Assembly (NCBI GenBank): GCA_024405645.1
Contig: JAKSOJ010000099.1
Location: forward strand, 1 to 5,299
DNA: 5,299 nucleotides
DNA from: Phascolarctobacterium sp.
GTDB lineage: Bacteria; Bacillota; Negativicutes; Acidaminococcales; Acidaminococcaceae
Direction: 5' to 3'
Position 1 is the first letter of the stretch, and each line of letters opens with the position of its first letter. The notes under the pieces are model-generated. The model was not told the DNA's origin, did not search any database, and was given only the letters and a program-made list of their open reading frames with translations. The position numbers and the translations under genes are program-made. Below are positions 1 through 5,299 of this stretch, one piece after another.

Positions 1-663
1 ATGAACCGCGTATTCCCTGGTAACCGTGAAGGTTCCATGACCGAATACGTTGTTGCAAAAATCGTAGAGGATTTACTGGGCTCCGACTTGGCAGTGGATA
101 TTCACGCTAGTAATATTTTCTTAGAAGAAATCCCGCAAATTCGTATTAACGAATTGCACCAAGACAAGCTTGTTCCTCTTGCTAGAGAACTCAATGTTGA
201 CCTTATCTGGGTACATGGTAATGCTACCGTATTGGAAGCAACCCTTGCGTACAGCCTTAACTCCCGTGAAACTCCCTGCCTGGTAGTAGAGATGGGCGTA
301 GGCATGCGCATTACCAAAAAATATTGCGACCAACTGGTAGATGGCCTTTTCAATGTTATGGCTAAAATGGGCATTTGGAAGGGTGAGGTAAATCCTCCTC
401 GTGAAGCTGCTATGGCAACTGGCGCAGATCCGGTATGCTATATGAACGCTCCAAGTGCAGGTGTATTCGTACATGATGCTAGCATTGGTGACCATCTGAA
501 AAAGGGCGATTTAATCGGCAGAATTATCGACCCCTTGGAAGGAACTGTACGTCATTACATGACATCTCCTGTAGATGGTTGGCTCTTCACTGTTCGTGAA
601 TATCCCATCGTTGATGAAGGCTCTTTGGCTGCCAGAATCTTGAAGGAGGGCGAACAGGCATGA
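1..663 (+). CDS. Succinylglutamate desuccinylase/aspartoacylase family zinc hydrolase, 5'-truncated
   Basis: This is the last 220 residues of an M14-like AstE/AspA family protein. The family uses one zinc to remove an acyl group from an amino acid or related amide; the substrate here cannot be told. The opening NRVFPG (residues 1-7) matches the family's Asn-Arg substrate-binding pair (N70/R71 in human aspartoacylase). DIH at 33-35 supplies the second zinc histidine, and VEMG around E97 fits the catalytic glutamate. Residues about 145-215 form the usual C-terminal lipoyl-like barrel (GVFVHDASIGDHLKKGDLIG, then SPVDGW). The first zinc motif (HGNE type) must lie upstream. By comparison with the neighbouring paralogue, about 95 residues are missing, so the ATG at base 1 is an internal Met, not the start. 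The stop overlaps the next gene by 4 bases (ATGA), so the two are translationally coupled. The family call is firm, the substrate unknown. Confidence 0.9.
   Translation: MNRVFPGNREGSMTEYVVAKIVEDLLGSDLAVDIHASNIFLEEIPQIRINELHQDKLVPLARELNVDLIWVHGNATVLEATLAYSLNSRETPCLVVEMGVGMRITKKYCDQLVDGLFNVMAKMGIWKGEVNPPREAAMATGADPVCYMNAPSAGVFVHDASIGDHLKKGDLIGRIIDPLEGTVRHYMTSPVDGWLFTVREYPIVDEGSLAARILKEGEQA
643..650 (+). promoter_or_regulatory. Shine-Dalgarno site (AAGGAGGG) inside the end of the first gene
   Basis: AAGGAGGG lies 9 bases before the ATG at 660, within the last codons of the upstream gene. It supports the ATG at 660 and separate re-initiation at the ATGA overlap. Confidence 0.85.
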
Positions 664-1586
664 AGAAAGTAAAAATTTACGAAAACCGCGCTCTCTATAG
701 GGATGACTTCCGTATTGAAGGCTATACCTTCGGTAAGGGCAAAAAATCTGTTTGTATCGTTGGCAACATGCGTGGTAACGAATATCAACAGATTTACACC
801 TGTTCCCAAATCGTTAAGGCTTTGAAAATGGCTGAGAAGAATGGACATCTGGATCCTAATCAAAAGATTCTTGTTATTCCTTCTCTCAATCCGTATTCTA
901 TGAATATCGAAAAGCGTTTCTGGCCTACCGATGATACCGATATTAACCGTATGTATCCTGGTTATGACCAAGGCGAAACCACTCAACGTATTGCTGCAGG
1001 TATTTTCAATGCCATTAAAGATTACGAATATGGCATTCAATTCTGCTCCAACTATCTGAATGGTCGTTTCGTTCCTAATATTTCCGTAATGAATACTGGT
1101 TACGAAGATATTGAACATGCGAAGCTCTTTGGTTTGCCCTATGTAGAATACAGACGTACCAAACCCTATGATACTGCAACCTTGAACTATAACTGGCAAA
1201 TTTGGGCTTGCAAAGCCTTCTCCTTCTATACAGCAAGCAACGGTAACATCGACAAAGAAAGCTCCGTACAAGCTGTAGAAGCAGTTATTCGATTCCTTTC
1301 TAAGATTGGTATCTTGAACTATAAGGTTGCACCCGGTTATGAATCCCAAGTAATCGATACCAAGGATTTAATTACCGTGCGTACTAGAGCTGCTGGTATT
1401 TTTGAGCCTGCTGTTGATGCAGGGGATACTGTTTACGAAGGTCAAGTTTTGGCTCGCATTTTGAATCCGCTGAATGGTGAGGTTCTTAGTGAGGCTAAAG
1501 CATCCTGCGATGGTATTATCTTCTATATGTACGATGGACAACTCATTTATGATAAGACATCTGCATTCAAGATTATTCCCATGTAA
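660..1586 (+). CDS. AstE/AspA-family paralogue lacking catalytic residues (probable pseudoenzyme)
   Basis: A complete 308-residue protein with the same layout as the gene before it: an N-terminal M14-like domain (about 1-215) and a C-terminal lipoyl-like barrel (about 240-306, with AGIFEPAVDAGDTVYEGQVL and CDGIIF). The motifs are degraded. The HGNE zinc motif reads RGNE (R38 replaces His, E41 kept). The DxH motif of the neighbour (DIHASN) aligns with IQFCSN at 126-131, so the second zinc His is lost. The catalytic-Glu strand (LVVEMG in the neighbour) aligns with FSFYTA at 187-192, with no Glu. In contrast DINRMYPG (94-101) keeps the substrate-binding Asn-Arg pair. I infer that it binds a ligand or its partner without hydrolysing anything, perhaps as a regulatory or structural subunit of a mixed complex. 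The frame is intact with a strong Shine-Dalgarno site, so it is not a decaying pseudogene. The lost residues are inferred from hand alignment. Confidence 0.85.
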   Translation: MKKVKIYENRALYRDDFRIEGYTFGKGKKSVCIVGNMRGNEYQQIYTCSQIVKALKMAEKNGHLDPNQKILVIPSLNPYSMNIEKRFWPTDDTDINRMYPGYDQGETTQRIAAGIFNAIKDYEYGIQFCSNYLNGRFVPNISVMNTGYEDIEHAKLFGLPYVEYRRTKPYDTATLNYNWQIWACKAFSFYTASNGNIDKESSVQAVEAVIRFLSKIGILNYKVAPGYESQVIDTKDLITVRTRAAGIFEPAVDAGDTVYEGQVLARILNPLNGEVLSEAKASCDGIIFYMYDGQLIYDKTSAFKIIPM

Positions 1587-1606
1587 AATATAATAATGAA
1601 TTTTTC

Positions 1607-1642
1607 AAAAGACTCCAAACCATTTGGCTTGGGGTCTTTTTT
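1607..1642 (+). terminator. Rho-independent terminator closing the two-gene desuccinylase-like block
   Basis: AAAAGACTCCAA (1607-1618) pairs with TTGGGGTCTTTT (1629-1640) over 12 bp with a single T-G wobble. The stem continues past an A/C mismatch with CC/GG closing an ATTT loop. The T-run is at 1637-1642, and the hairpin begins 20 bases after the stop codon at 1586. It separates the first block from the downstream operon. Confidence 0.93.
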
Positions 1643-1682
1643 ATGCTGAAAGATGTAATCACGCGAGGGTTGTGTTCCTCAA

Positions 1683-1715
1683 TTTAGTGCTCTGAACTAT
1701 GAACTCAGCACTAAA
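1683..1715 (+). promoter_or_regulatory. Inverted repeat upstream of the promoter, possible operator
   Basis: TTTAGTGCT (1683-1691) and AGCACTAAA (1707-1715) are perfect 9-bp inverted arms separated by 15 bases. The spacer contains TGAACT twice (1693-1698 and 1700-1705). No T-run follows the right arm on either strand, so it is not a terminator. It sits just upstream of the presumed -35 region of the next promoter, where an activator or repressor dimer could bind. No regulator gene is in the window. The symmetry is clear; the function is inferred. Confidence 0.5.
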
Positions 1716-1720
1716 AAATT

Positions 1721-1750
1721 TCTCCATGCAAAGCAAATTTGTGGTATAAT
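1721..1750 (+). promoter_or_regulatory. Sigma-70/SigA-type promoter with extended -10
   Basis: TATAAT at 1745-1750 is a perfect -10 box preceded by TGG, giving an extended -10 (TGnTATAAT). The -35 is poor: the best candidate is TCTCCA (1721-1726) at an 18-base spacing, matching TTGACA at three of six positions. A weak -35 with an extended -10 is a known combination and suits a promoter that needs an activator. Transcription would start near 1757, leaving a 5' leader of about 45 bases before the ATG at 1802. Confidence 0.75.
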
Positions 1751-1788
1751 ATATCTTGTGTTTTTATGTTTAATTTTGAGGTGGATTT

Positions 1789-1793
1789 GGAGG
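1789..1793 (+). promoter_or_regulatory. Shine-Dalgarno site (GGAGG) fixing the start at 1802
   Basis: GGAGG ends 8 bases before the ATG at 1802. The earlier in-frame candidates, TTG at 1739 and ATG at 1766, have no such site, and the TTG lies upstream of the -10 box, so it would not be on the transcript. Confidence 0.85.
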
Positions 1794-1801
1794 AAGAAAC
1801 T

Positions 1802-3289
1802 ATGCAAATTGGTTTTGATAATGACAAATATTTAAAGATGCAATCCGAACATATTCGTGAACGTATCTCTCAGTTTGACAATAAATTGTACCTGGAATTT
1901 GGCGGCAAGTTGTTTGACGACTACCATGCATCCCGCGTACTTCCTGGCTTTAAGCCTGACTCTAAACTGCAAATGCTCCTGCAATTAAAGGACCAAGCTG
2001 AAATTGTTATCGTTATTAGCGCTGAAGATATCGAAGAAAATAAAGTGCGCGGTGACTATGGCATTACCTATGATATGGACGTGCTTCGTCTTATCGACGA
2101 ATTCCGTGGCATTGGTCTTTTTGTTGGTTCTGTTTGCTTGACCAAGTTCAACGCACAACCCTCTGCGATTGCTTTCCAAGAAAAACTGCAATCCTTGGGA
2201 ATTAAATCCTATAGACATTACAAAATTCCTGGCTATCCTAGCGATATTCAAAAAATTGTTAGCGATGCTGGCTATGGCAAGAACGAATACATTGAGACCG
2301 AGCGTCCTTTAATCGTTATTACTGCGCCTGGTCCTGGTAGCGGAAAAATGGCTACCTGCCTGTCCCAACTCTACCATGAATACAAGAGGGGAGTTAAGGC
2401 TGGTTATGCTAAATTCGAAACCTTCCCGATTTGGAACCTGCCCTTGAAGCACCCTGTTAACCTTGCTTATGAAGCTGCTACTGCAGATTTAAACGATGTT
2501 AACATGATTGACCCCTTCCATCTGGAAGCATATGGCAAGACCACTGTTAACTACAATCGTGATATCGAAGTATTCCCGGTTGTATCCGCAATGTTCGAGC
2601 TCATCGCAGGCAAGAGCCCCTATAAATCTCCTACCGATATGGGCGTAAATATGGCTGGTAATTGCATTTCCAACGATTACAATTGCCGTAGAGCTGCTGA
2701 ACAAGAAATCATCCGTCGTTATTATAAATGCATTTGTGACCGAAAACGTTTTGGCCAAACTAAGGACGACCAAGGCAAACTGGAAATCCTTTTGCGTCAA
2801 GCTAACGTAACTCTTGAAGACCGCAAGGTTGCCATTAAGGCTCTGGAAAGAGAAGATGCAACTGGTCATCCTGCATTTGGTATCGAGCTGGCTGATGGTA
2901 CCATCGTAACTGGCAAGACCACCGACCTTTTAGGTGCAGCTGCAGCAGCTATGCTGAACGCATTGAAGGTTCTGGCTGGTATTCCTCACGAAACCAAGGT
3001 TATCGATCCTGCTGCTATCGAACCGATTCAACGACTCAAAATCGATTATCTTGGTAGCCGTAATCCTCGTCTCCATACTGACGAAATTCTTATTGCTCTG
3101 TCTGCAACTGCCGCAACCGAAAAGAATGCAGCACTTGCTATGGAACAATTACCTAAACTCAAAGGCTGCGAAGCTCATTCCACAGTTCTCTTATCCTCTG
3201 TCGATGAAATGATTTGCAAGAGATTGGGCTTACAATTGACCTGCGATCCTAAATACGAAGAAGAAAACAAAATTTACCATAAACATTAA
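1802..3289 (+). CDS. DUF1846 (UPF0371) family protein
   Basis: A 495-residue soluble protein, the usual length for DUF1846/UPF0371, a family widespread in Firmicutes and Actinobacteria. A structure from a corynebacterial member exists as far as I recall, but I know of no established biochemical function. Recognisable blocks are the N-terminal MQIGFDNDKY, GDYGITYDMDVLRLID (84-99), a glycine-rich loop APGPGSGKM (175-183), HPVNLAYEAATADLND (217-232), MIDPFHLEAYG (235-245), SPTDMGVNMAG (276-286) and a C-terminal domain from about 350 with DGTIVTGKTT. The glycine loop follows a hydrophobic strand (PLIVIT) and precedes a helix like a Walker A loop. It lacks the leading Gly of GxxxxGK and has Met instead of Ser/Thr after the Lys, so phosphate binding is only possible. 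There is no signal peptide or membrane segment. It is first in the probable operon with the PRTase-like gene (27-base gap). Family call firm, function unknown. Confidence 0.9.
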   Translation: MQIGFDNDKYLKMQSEHIRERISQFDNKLYLEFGGKLFDDYHASRVLPGFKPDSKLQMLLQLKDQAEIVIVISAEDIEENKVRGDYGITYDMDVLRLIDEFRGIGLFVGSVCLTKFNAQPSAIAFQEKLQSLGIKSYRHYKIPGYPSDIQKIVSDAGYGKNEYIETERPLIVITAPGPGSGKMATCLSQLYHEYKRGVKAGYAKFETFPIWNLPLKHPVNLAYEAATADLNDVNMIDPFHLEAYGKTTVNYNRDIEVFPVVSAMFELIAGKSPYKSPTDMGVNMAGNCISNDYNCRRAAEQEIIRRYYKCICDRKRFGQTKDDQGKLEILLRQANVTLEDRKVAIKALEREDATGHPAFGIELADGTIVTGKTTDLLGAAAAAMLNALKVLAGIPHETKVIDPAAIEPIQRLKIDYLGSRNPRLHTDEILIALSATAATEKNAALAMEQLPKLKGCEAHSTVLLSSVDEMICKRLGLQLTCDPKYEEENKIYHKH

Positions 3290-3306
3290 TCTTGAATTGC
3301 TGTAAT

Positions 3307-3310
3307 GGAG
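3307..3310 (+). promoter_or_regulatory. Shine-Dalgarno site (GGAG) deciding the start at 3317
   Basis: GGAG lies 6 bases before the ATG at 3317. An in-frame ATG at 3305 overlaps this site and has no purine-rich site of its own upstream, so 3317 is preferred. The difference is four residues. Confidence 0.7.
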
Positions 3311-3316
3311 ATTTCT

Positions 3317-4408
3317 ATGAATATTTTAGATAATGCATGCCTGGTACCTCAATTTGAGGACCAAGGAGTAAGTTGCTATAAGCTTGAGGGAGCCAATTAT
3401 TTAAACGAATATTATGTTGTTTCTGAAGCTGAAACTCGTAAGCTTCTCAACAAGCCAGAGGTTATTAGCTACGATGTTTATCGTTCTATGCTGGATGCCA
3501 CTGGTCAAATGATGTACTATTTCAAGCAACAAAATAAAGTTACATCTGCTAATATTCTCTGCATTTTACGTGGTGCTTTAAACTTCCCCTTGGAAGAAAG
3601 CTGCTATAGGGAGCATATTCGTGTGCATGACATTAGCTTCCTGTCCTGTGAACGCGTTATGGAAGCGGCAGAGGTTGTAGGCTTATCTGTTAAATATGAA
3701 AAGCTTGCGCTTGTTGCTGGCAGTACCCTTTTAATTGGTGATATCATTGCGTCTGGCGATACTTTGGCTCTTTGCATGAAATATGTCATGGATTTCTACC
3801 AAAAGCATGGTAAGAAATTACGTAACATCATTATCTTTACCATTGGTGGTGCTCGTGCAATTTCCCATACAGAAAAATTAACCAAGGAAATTCGCGAAGT
3901 ATGGCCCGATTTTGAAGGCTTCATTACTGTTTTCTATGAAGGCGTGTTTGGCCTTTATGACCATAAGGGTGTAAGTGGAATTAACTGGCCCATGATCGAT
4001 TTCTATTGGGAAAACGGTATCATCGCGCCTGAATTCCGTCAACAAACTCTCTCCATGCAAGATCCTCTCTTCGAGAAATGTATTATCTATGATGGTGGTG
4101 CTCGTCGTTACGAAATCCAAAACCATGTAGAAGAAGTCCTGGACTTCTGGGAATACATGGCAGAAAATGGCGACAAGCTTTCCATGGAAGAACTCTTGGC
4201 TGAAAAGCTAGGTCATGCTTTGGATATTTCTTATGAAGATTGGGTAAAAGTAAATCATTACGAAAAAATCGAAGACAGCATGAAGAACTGGCTCTATCGT
4301 CAAGAGCAAGGCTTTATCAGTGGTATGAGAAATCAAAGCATAAAAGAAATTGCAGAACGCAGAGTTAAAGAATTTAAATCTGCAATGCAAAAATATATTA
4401 TTGACTAA
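3317..4408 (+). CDS. Phosphoribosyltransferase-like protein with long C-terminal extension
   Basis: A 363-residue soluble protein I do not recognise by name. Its middle resembles a type I phosphoribosyltransferase: ILCILRGALNFP (80-91) looks like the strand-and-loop carrying the family's RGG/RGA motif, and LLIGDIIASGDTL (138-150) fits the PRPP-binding loop, usually hhhhDDhhaTGgT. D142, A145, G147 and T149 are kept; the first acidic residue is Gly141, Thr is Ser146 and the second Gly is Asp148. IIIFTIGGAR (171-180) would be the next core strand. From about 205 a largely helical region (DGGARRYEIQNHVEEVLDFWEYM, 259-281, then charged helices) has no match I know. Position between a DUF1846 gene and a cytosine permease gene suggests nucleobase or nucleotide metabolism, but the altered loop leaves activity open. 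It could be a PRTase-fold binding protein or regulator. The fold call is moderately sure, the function unknown. Confidence 0.7.
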   Translation: MNILDNACLVPQFEDQGVSCYKLEGANYLNEYYVVSEAETRKLLNKPEVISYDVYRSMLDATGQMMYYFKQQNKVTSANILCILRGALNFPLEESCYREHIRVHDISFLSCERVMEAAEVVGLSVKYEKLALVAGSTLLIGDIIASGDTLALCMKYVMDFYQKHGKKLRNIIIFTIGGARAISHTEKLTKEIREVWPDFEGFITVFYEGVFGLYDHKGVSGINWPMIDFYWENGIIAPEFRQQTLSMQDPLFEKCIIYDGGARRYEIQNHVEEVLDFWEYMAENGDKLSMEELLAEKLGHALDISYEDWVKVNHYEKIEDSMKNWLYRQEQGFISGMRNQSIKEIAERRVKEFKSAMQKYIID

Positions 4409-4410
4409 CT

Positions 4411-4416
4411 TATAAT
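4411..4416 (+). promoter_or_regulatory. Possible internal -10 box before codB
   Basis: TATAAT is a perfect -10 match in the 37-base gap before codB. At 17 bases upstream there is only CAAAAA (4388-4393), a poor -35, and there is no TGn extension. It could give codB extra expression apart from the upstream genes, or be chance in an AT-rich gap. Confidence 0.25.
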
Positions 4417-4434
4417 TCAGCATTTTTTATTAAT

Positions 4435-4441
4435 GGAGGGG
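4435..4441 (+). promoter_or_regulatory. Shine-Dalgarno site (GGAGGGG) of codB
   Basis: GGAGGGG ends 4 bases before the ATG at 4446 (its GGAGG core ends 6 before). It is strong and clearly placed, and it fixes the codB start. Confidence 0.85.
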
Positions 4442-4445
4442 TAAA

Positions 4446-5299
4446 ATGAGTAAAGATGCAAAGCAAGTAGCTGACAAAGATTATCAAGATAGTGCGGTGC
4501 CGCAAAGTTCTAGACGTAGTACCTTGACTATGTTCATGATTATGATGGGCTTTACCTTCTTCTCAGCAAGTATGTGGGCTGGTAAGACTCTGGCAGATGG
4601 CATGGACTTTTCGAGTTTTCTCAGCGCATTGATGCTTGGTGGTTTTATCCTTTCCTTATATACTGGCGCTCTCGGTTATGTTGGCGCTAAAACTGGCTTA
4701 TCCTTGGATCTTTTGGCTCGTAAGGCTTTTGGCACCAAGGGCAGCTATTTGTCCTCCTTTATGATTAGCTTTACGCAAATCGGTTGGTTTGGTGTAGGCT
4801 TGGCCATGTTTGCAATTCCTGTTGCTAAGGTTCTTTTTGGTGGCAGTGAGGGTATGCAATTGGCTCTCGTTGTTTTTGCTGGTATCTGTATGACTGGTAC
4901 TGCATATTTTGGCATCGAATCCCTGACCGCTATCAGCTACATTGCGGTTCCTTCCGTTGCTGTGTTGGGTTGTGTATCCATGATGATGGCAATCAATGGG
5001 AGTGACACTTCCGTCGTTGAACAATTTGCTAAATCTGGCAATCAAATGGGTATCATCGCAGGCGCAGGTCTGGTAATTGGTTCCTTCGTTTCTGGTGGTA
5101 CTGCAACTCCTAACTTTAGCCGTTTCGCAGCAGATGGCAAGGCTGGTGCTTGGACAACTGTTATCGCTTTCTTCATCGGTAACTCCTTGATGTTCTTCTT
5201 TGGCGCTATTTCTTCCATCTATGTTGGCGGTAACGATATTTTCGAGGTTATGATCAACCAAGGCCTGTTCTTGATGGCAGCCCTTGTTCTTGGTCTTAA
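4446..5299 (+). CDS. codB: Cytosine permease CodB (NCS1 family), 3'-truncated by the window
   Basis: The first 284 residues of an inner-membrane cytosine:cation symporter, about two thirds of the roughly 420-residue family length. Similarity to E. coli CodB, recalled from memory, is strong: the N-terminal VPQSSRR, GFTFFSASMWAGKTLADG (35-52), GYVGAKTGLSLDLLARKAFGTKGS (77-100), TQIGWFGVGLAMFAIP (110-125), GSFVSGGTATPNFSRF (212-227) and FFIGNSLMFFFGA (242-254). Eight of the expected twelve membrane helices are visible, at about 27-47, 57-80, 105-130, 138-155, 161-182, 201-218, 235-258 and from 270. The SASMWAG block in helix 1 and QIGWFGVG in helix 3 fall where NCS1 carriers bind substrate and cation. 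The frame is still open at the end; TAA at 5297-5299 is out of frame. It follows the PRTase-like gene by 37 bases with no terminator, so is probably in the same operon. A related purine or pyrimidine base carrier is the alternative. A cytosine deaminase gene might follow. Confidence 0.93.
   Translation, partial: MSKDAKQVADKDYQDSAVPQSSRRSTLTMFMIMMGFTFFSASMWAGKTLADGMDFSSFLSALMLGGFILSLYTGALGYVGAKTGLSLDLLARKAFGTKGSYLSSFMISFTQIGWFGVGLAMFAIPVAKVLFGGSEGMQLALVVFAGICMTGTAYFGIESLTAISYIAVPSVAVLGCVSMMMAINGSDTSVVEQFAKSGNQMGIIAGAGLVIGSFVSGGTATPNFSRFAADGKAGAWTTVIAFFIGNSLMFFFGAISSIYVGGNDIFEVMINQGLFLMAALVLGL

Noticed and set aside
555..1349. Long open frame on the - strand opposite the second desuccinylase-like gene
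   Set aside because: It lies opposite well-supported family genes, its translation shows no recognisable domain, and no promoter or ribosome site was seen. It is a shadow of the coding strand.
1665..1680. GAGG/CCTC hairpin between the terminator and the inverted repeat
   Set aside because: Only 4 bp of stem with an 8-base loop and no T-run; within what chance would give.
1739..1801. A 21-residue N-terminal extension of the DUF1846 protein from TTG 1739 or ATG 1766
   Set aside because: The TTG lies upstream of the -10 box, neither start has a Shine-Dalgarno site, and the family N-terminus (MQIGFDNDKY) begins at 1802.
1751..1801. Riboswitch or attenuator in the leader of the DUF1846 gene
   Set aside because: The leader is only about 45 bases from the predicted transcription start, with no stable hairpin or T-run.
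4401..4416. TTGACT followed by TATAAT as a -35/-10 pair
   Set aside because: Only 4 bases separate them, against about 17 needed. The TTGACT is also coding sequence of the PRTase-like gene.
4409..4445. Terminator in the gap before codB, suggested by the T-run at 4422-4428
   Set aside because: No GC-containing stem precedes the T-run; AATGC and GCATT nearby are too far apart to form a compact hairpin.
4698..5261. Open frame on the - strand opposite codB
   Set aside because: The + strand clearly encodes CodB. The reverse translation is Cys/His/Thr/Asn-rich low-complexity sequence typical of an antisense reading of a membrane protein gene.
5297..5299. TAA at the very end of the window as the codB stop
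   Set aside because: The codB frame reads CTT at 5295-5297 followed by AA, so the TAA is out of frame and the gene continues beyond the window.

Overview
The window holds five protein genes, all on the + strand, in two transcription blocks. Composition is moderate (GC in the low to mid forties by eye), Shine-Dalgarno sites are strong (AAGGAGGG, GGAGG, GGAGGGG), and there is a classic intrinsic terminator. This fits an anaerobic Firmicutes-type bacterium. A member of the Negativicutes is my guess, but nothing here fixes the genus.

Block 1 (1-1642) holds two overlapping paralogues of the aspartoacylase/succinylglutamate desuccinylase (AstE/AspA, M14-like) family. The first enters from outside the window, so its first zinc-binding motif is not visible. 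The rest keeps the family's catalytic residues (substrate-binding Asn-Arg, zinc His, catalytic Glu). The second is complete but appears to have lost both zinc histidines and the catalytic Glu, while keeping the substrate-binding Asn-Arg pair and the C-terminal lipoyl-like barrel. The pair looks like an enzyme with a co-expressed pseudoenzyme partner. A strong hairpin with a T-run closes the block.

The 215-base gap (1587-1801) contains that terminator, a 9-bp inverted repeat around a tandem TGAACT, an extended -10 promoter (TGGTATAAT) and the Shine-Dalgarno site of the next gene.

Block 2 (1802 to the window end) is probably one operon. Its genes are a DUF1846/UPF0371 protein, a protein with a type I phosphoribosyltransferase-like core and a long C-terminal extension, and the first two thirds of a cytosine permease (CodB, NCS1 family) that runs off the window. 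The permease and the PRTase-like protein point towards uptake and use of nucleobases. That would give a context for the uncharacterised DUF1846 protein, but the link rests on gene order alone. The two most noteworthy points are the enzyme/pseudoenzyme tandem and the DUF1846-PRTase-CodB cluster.
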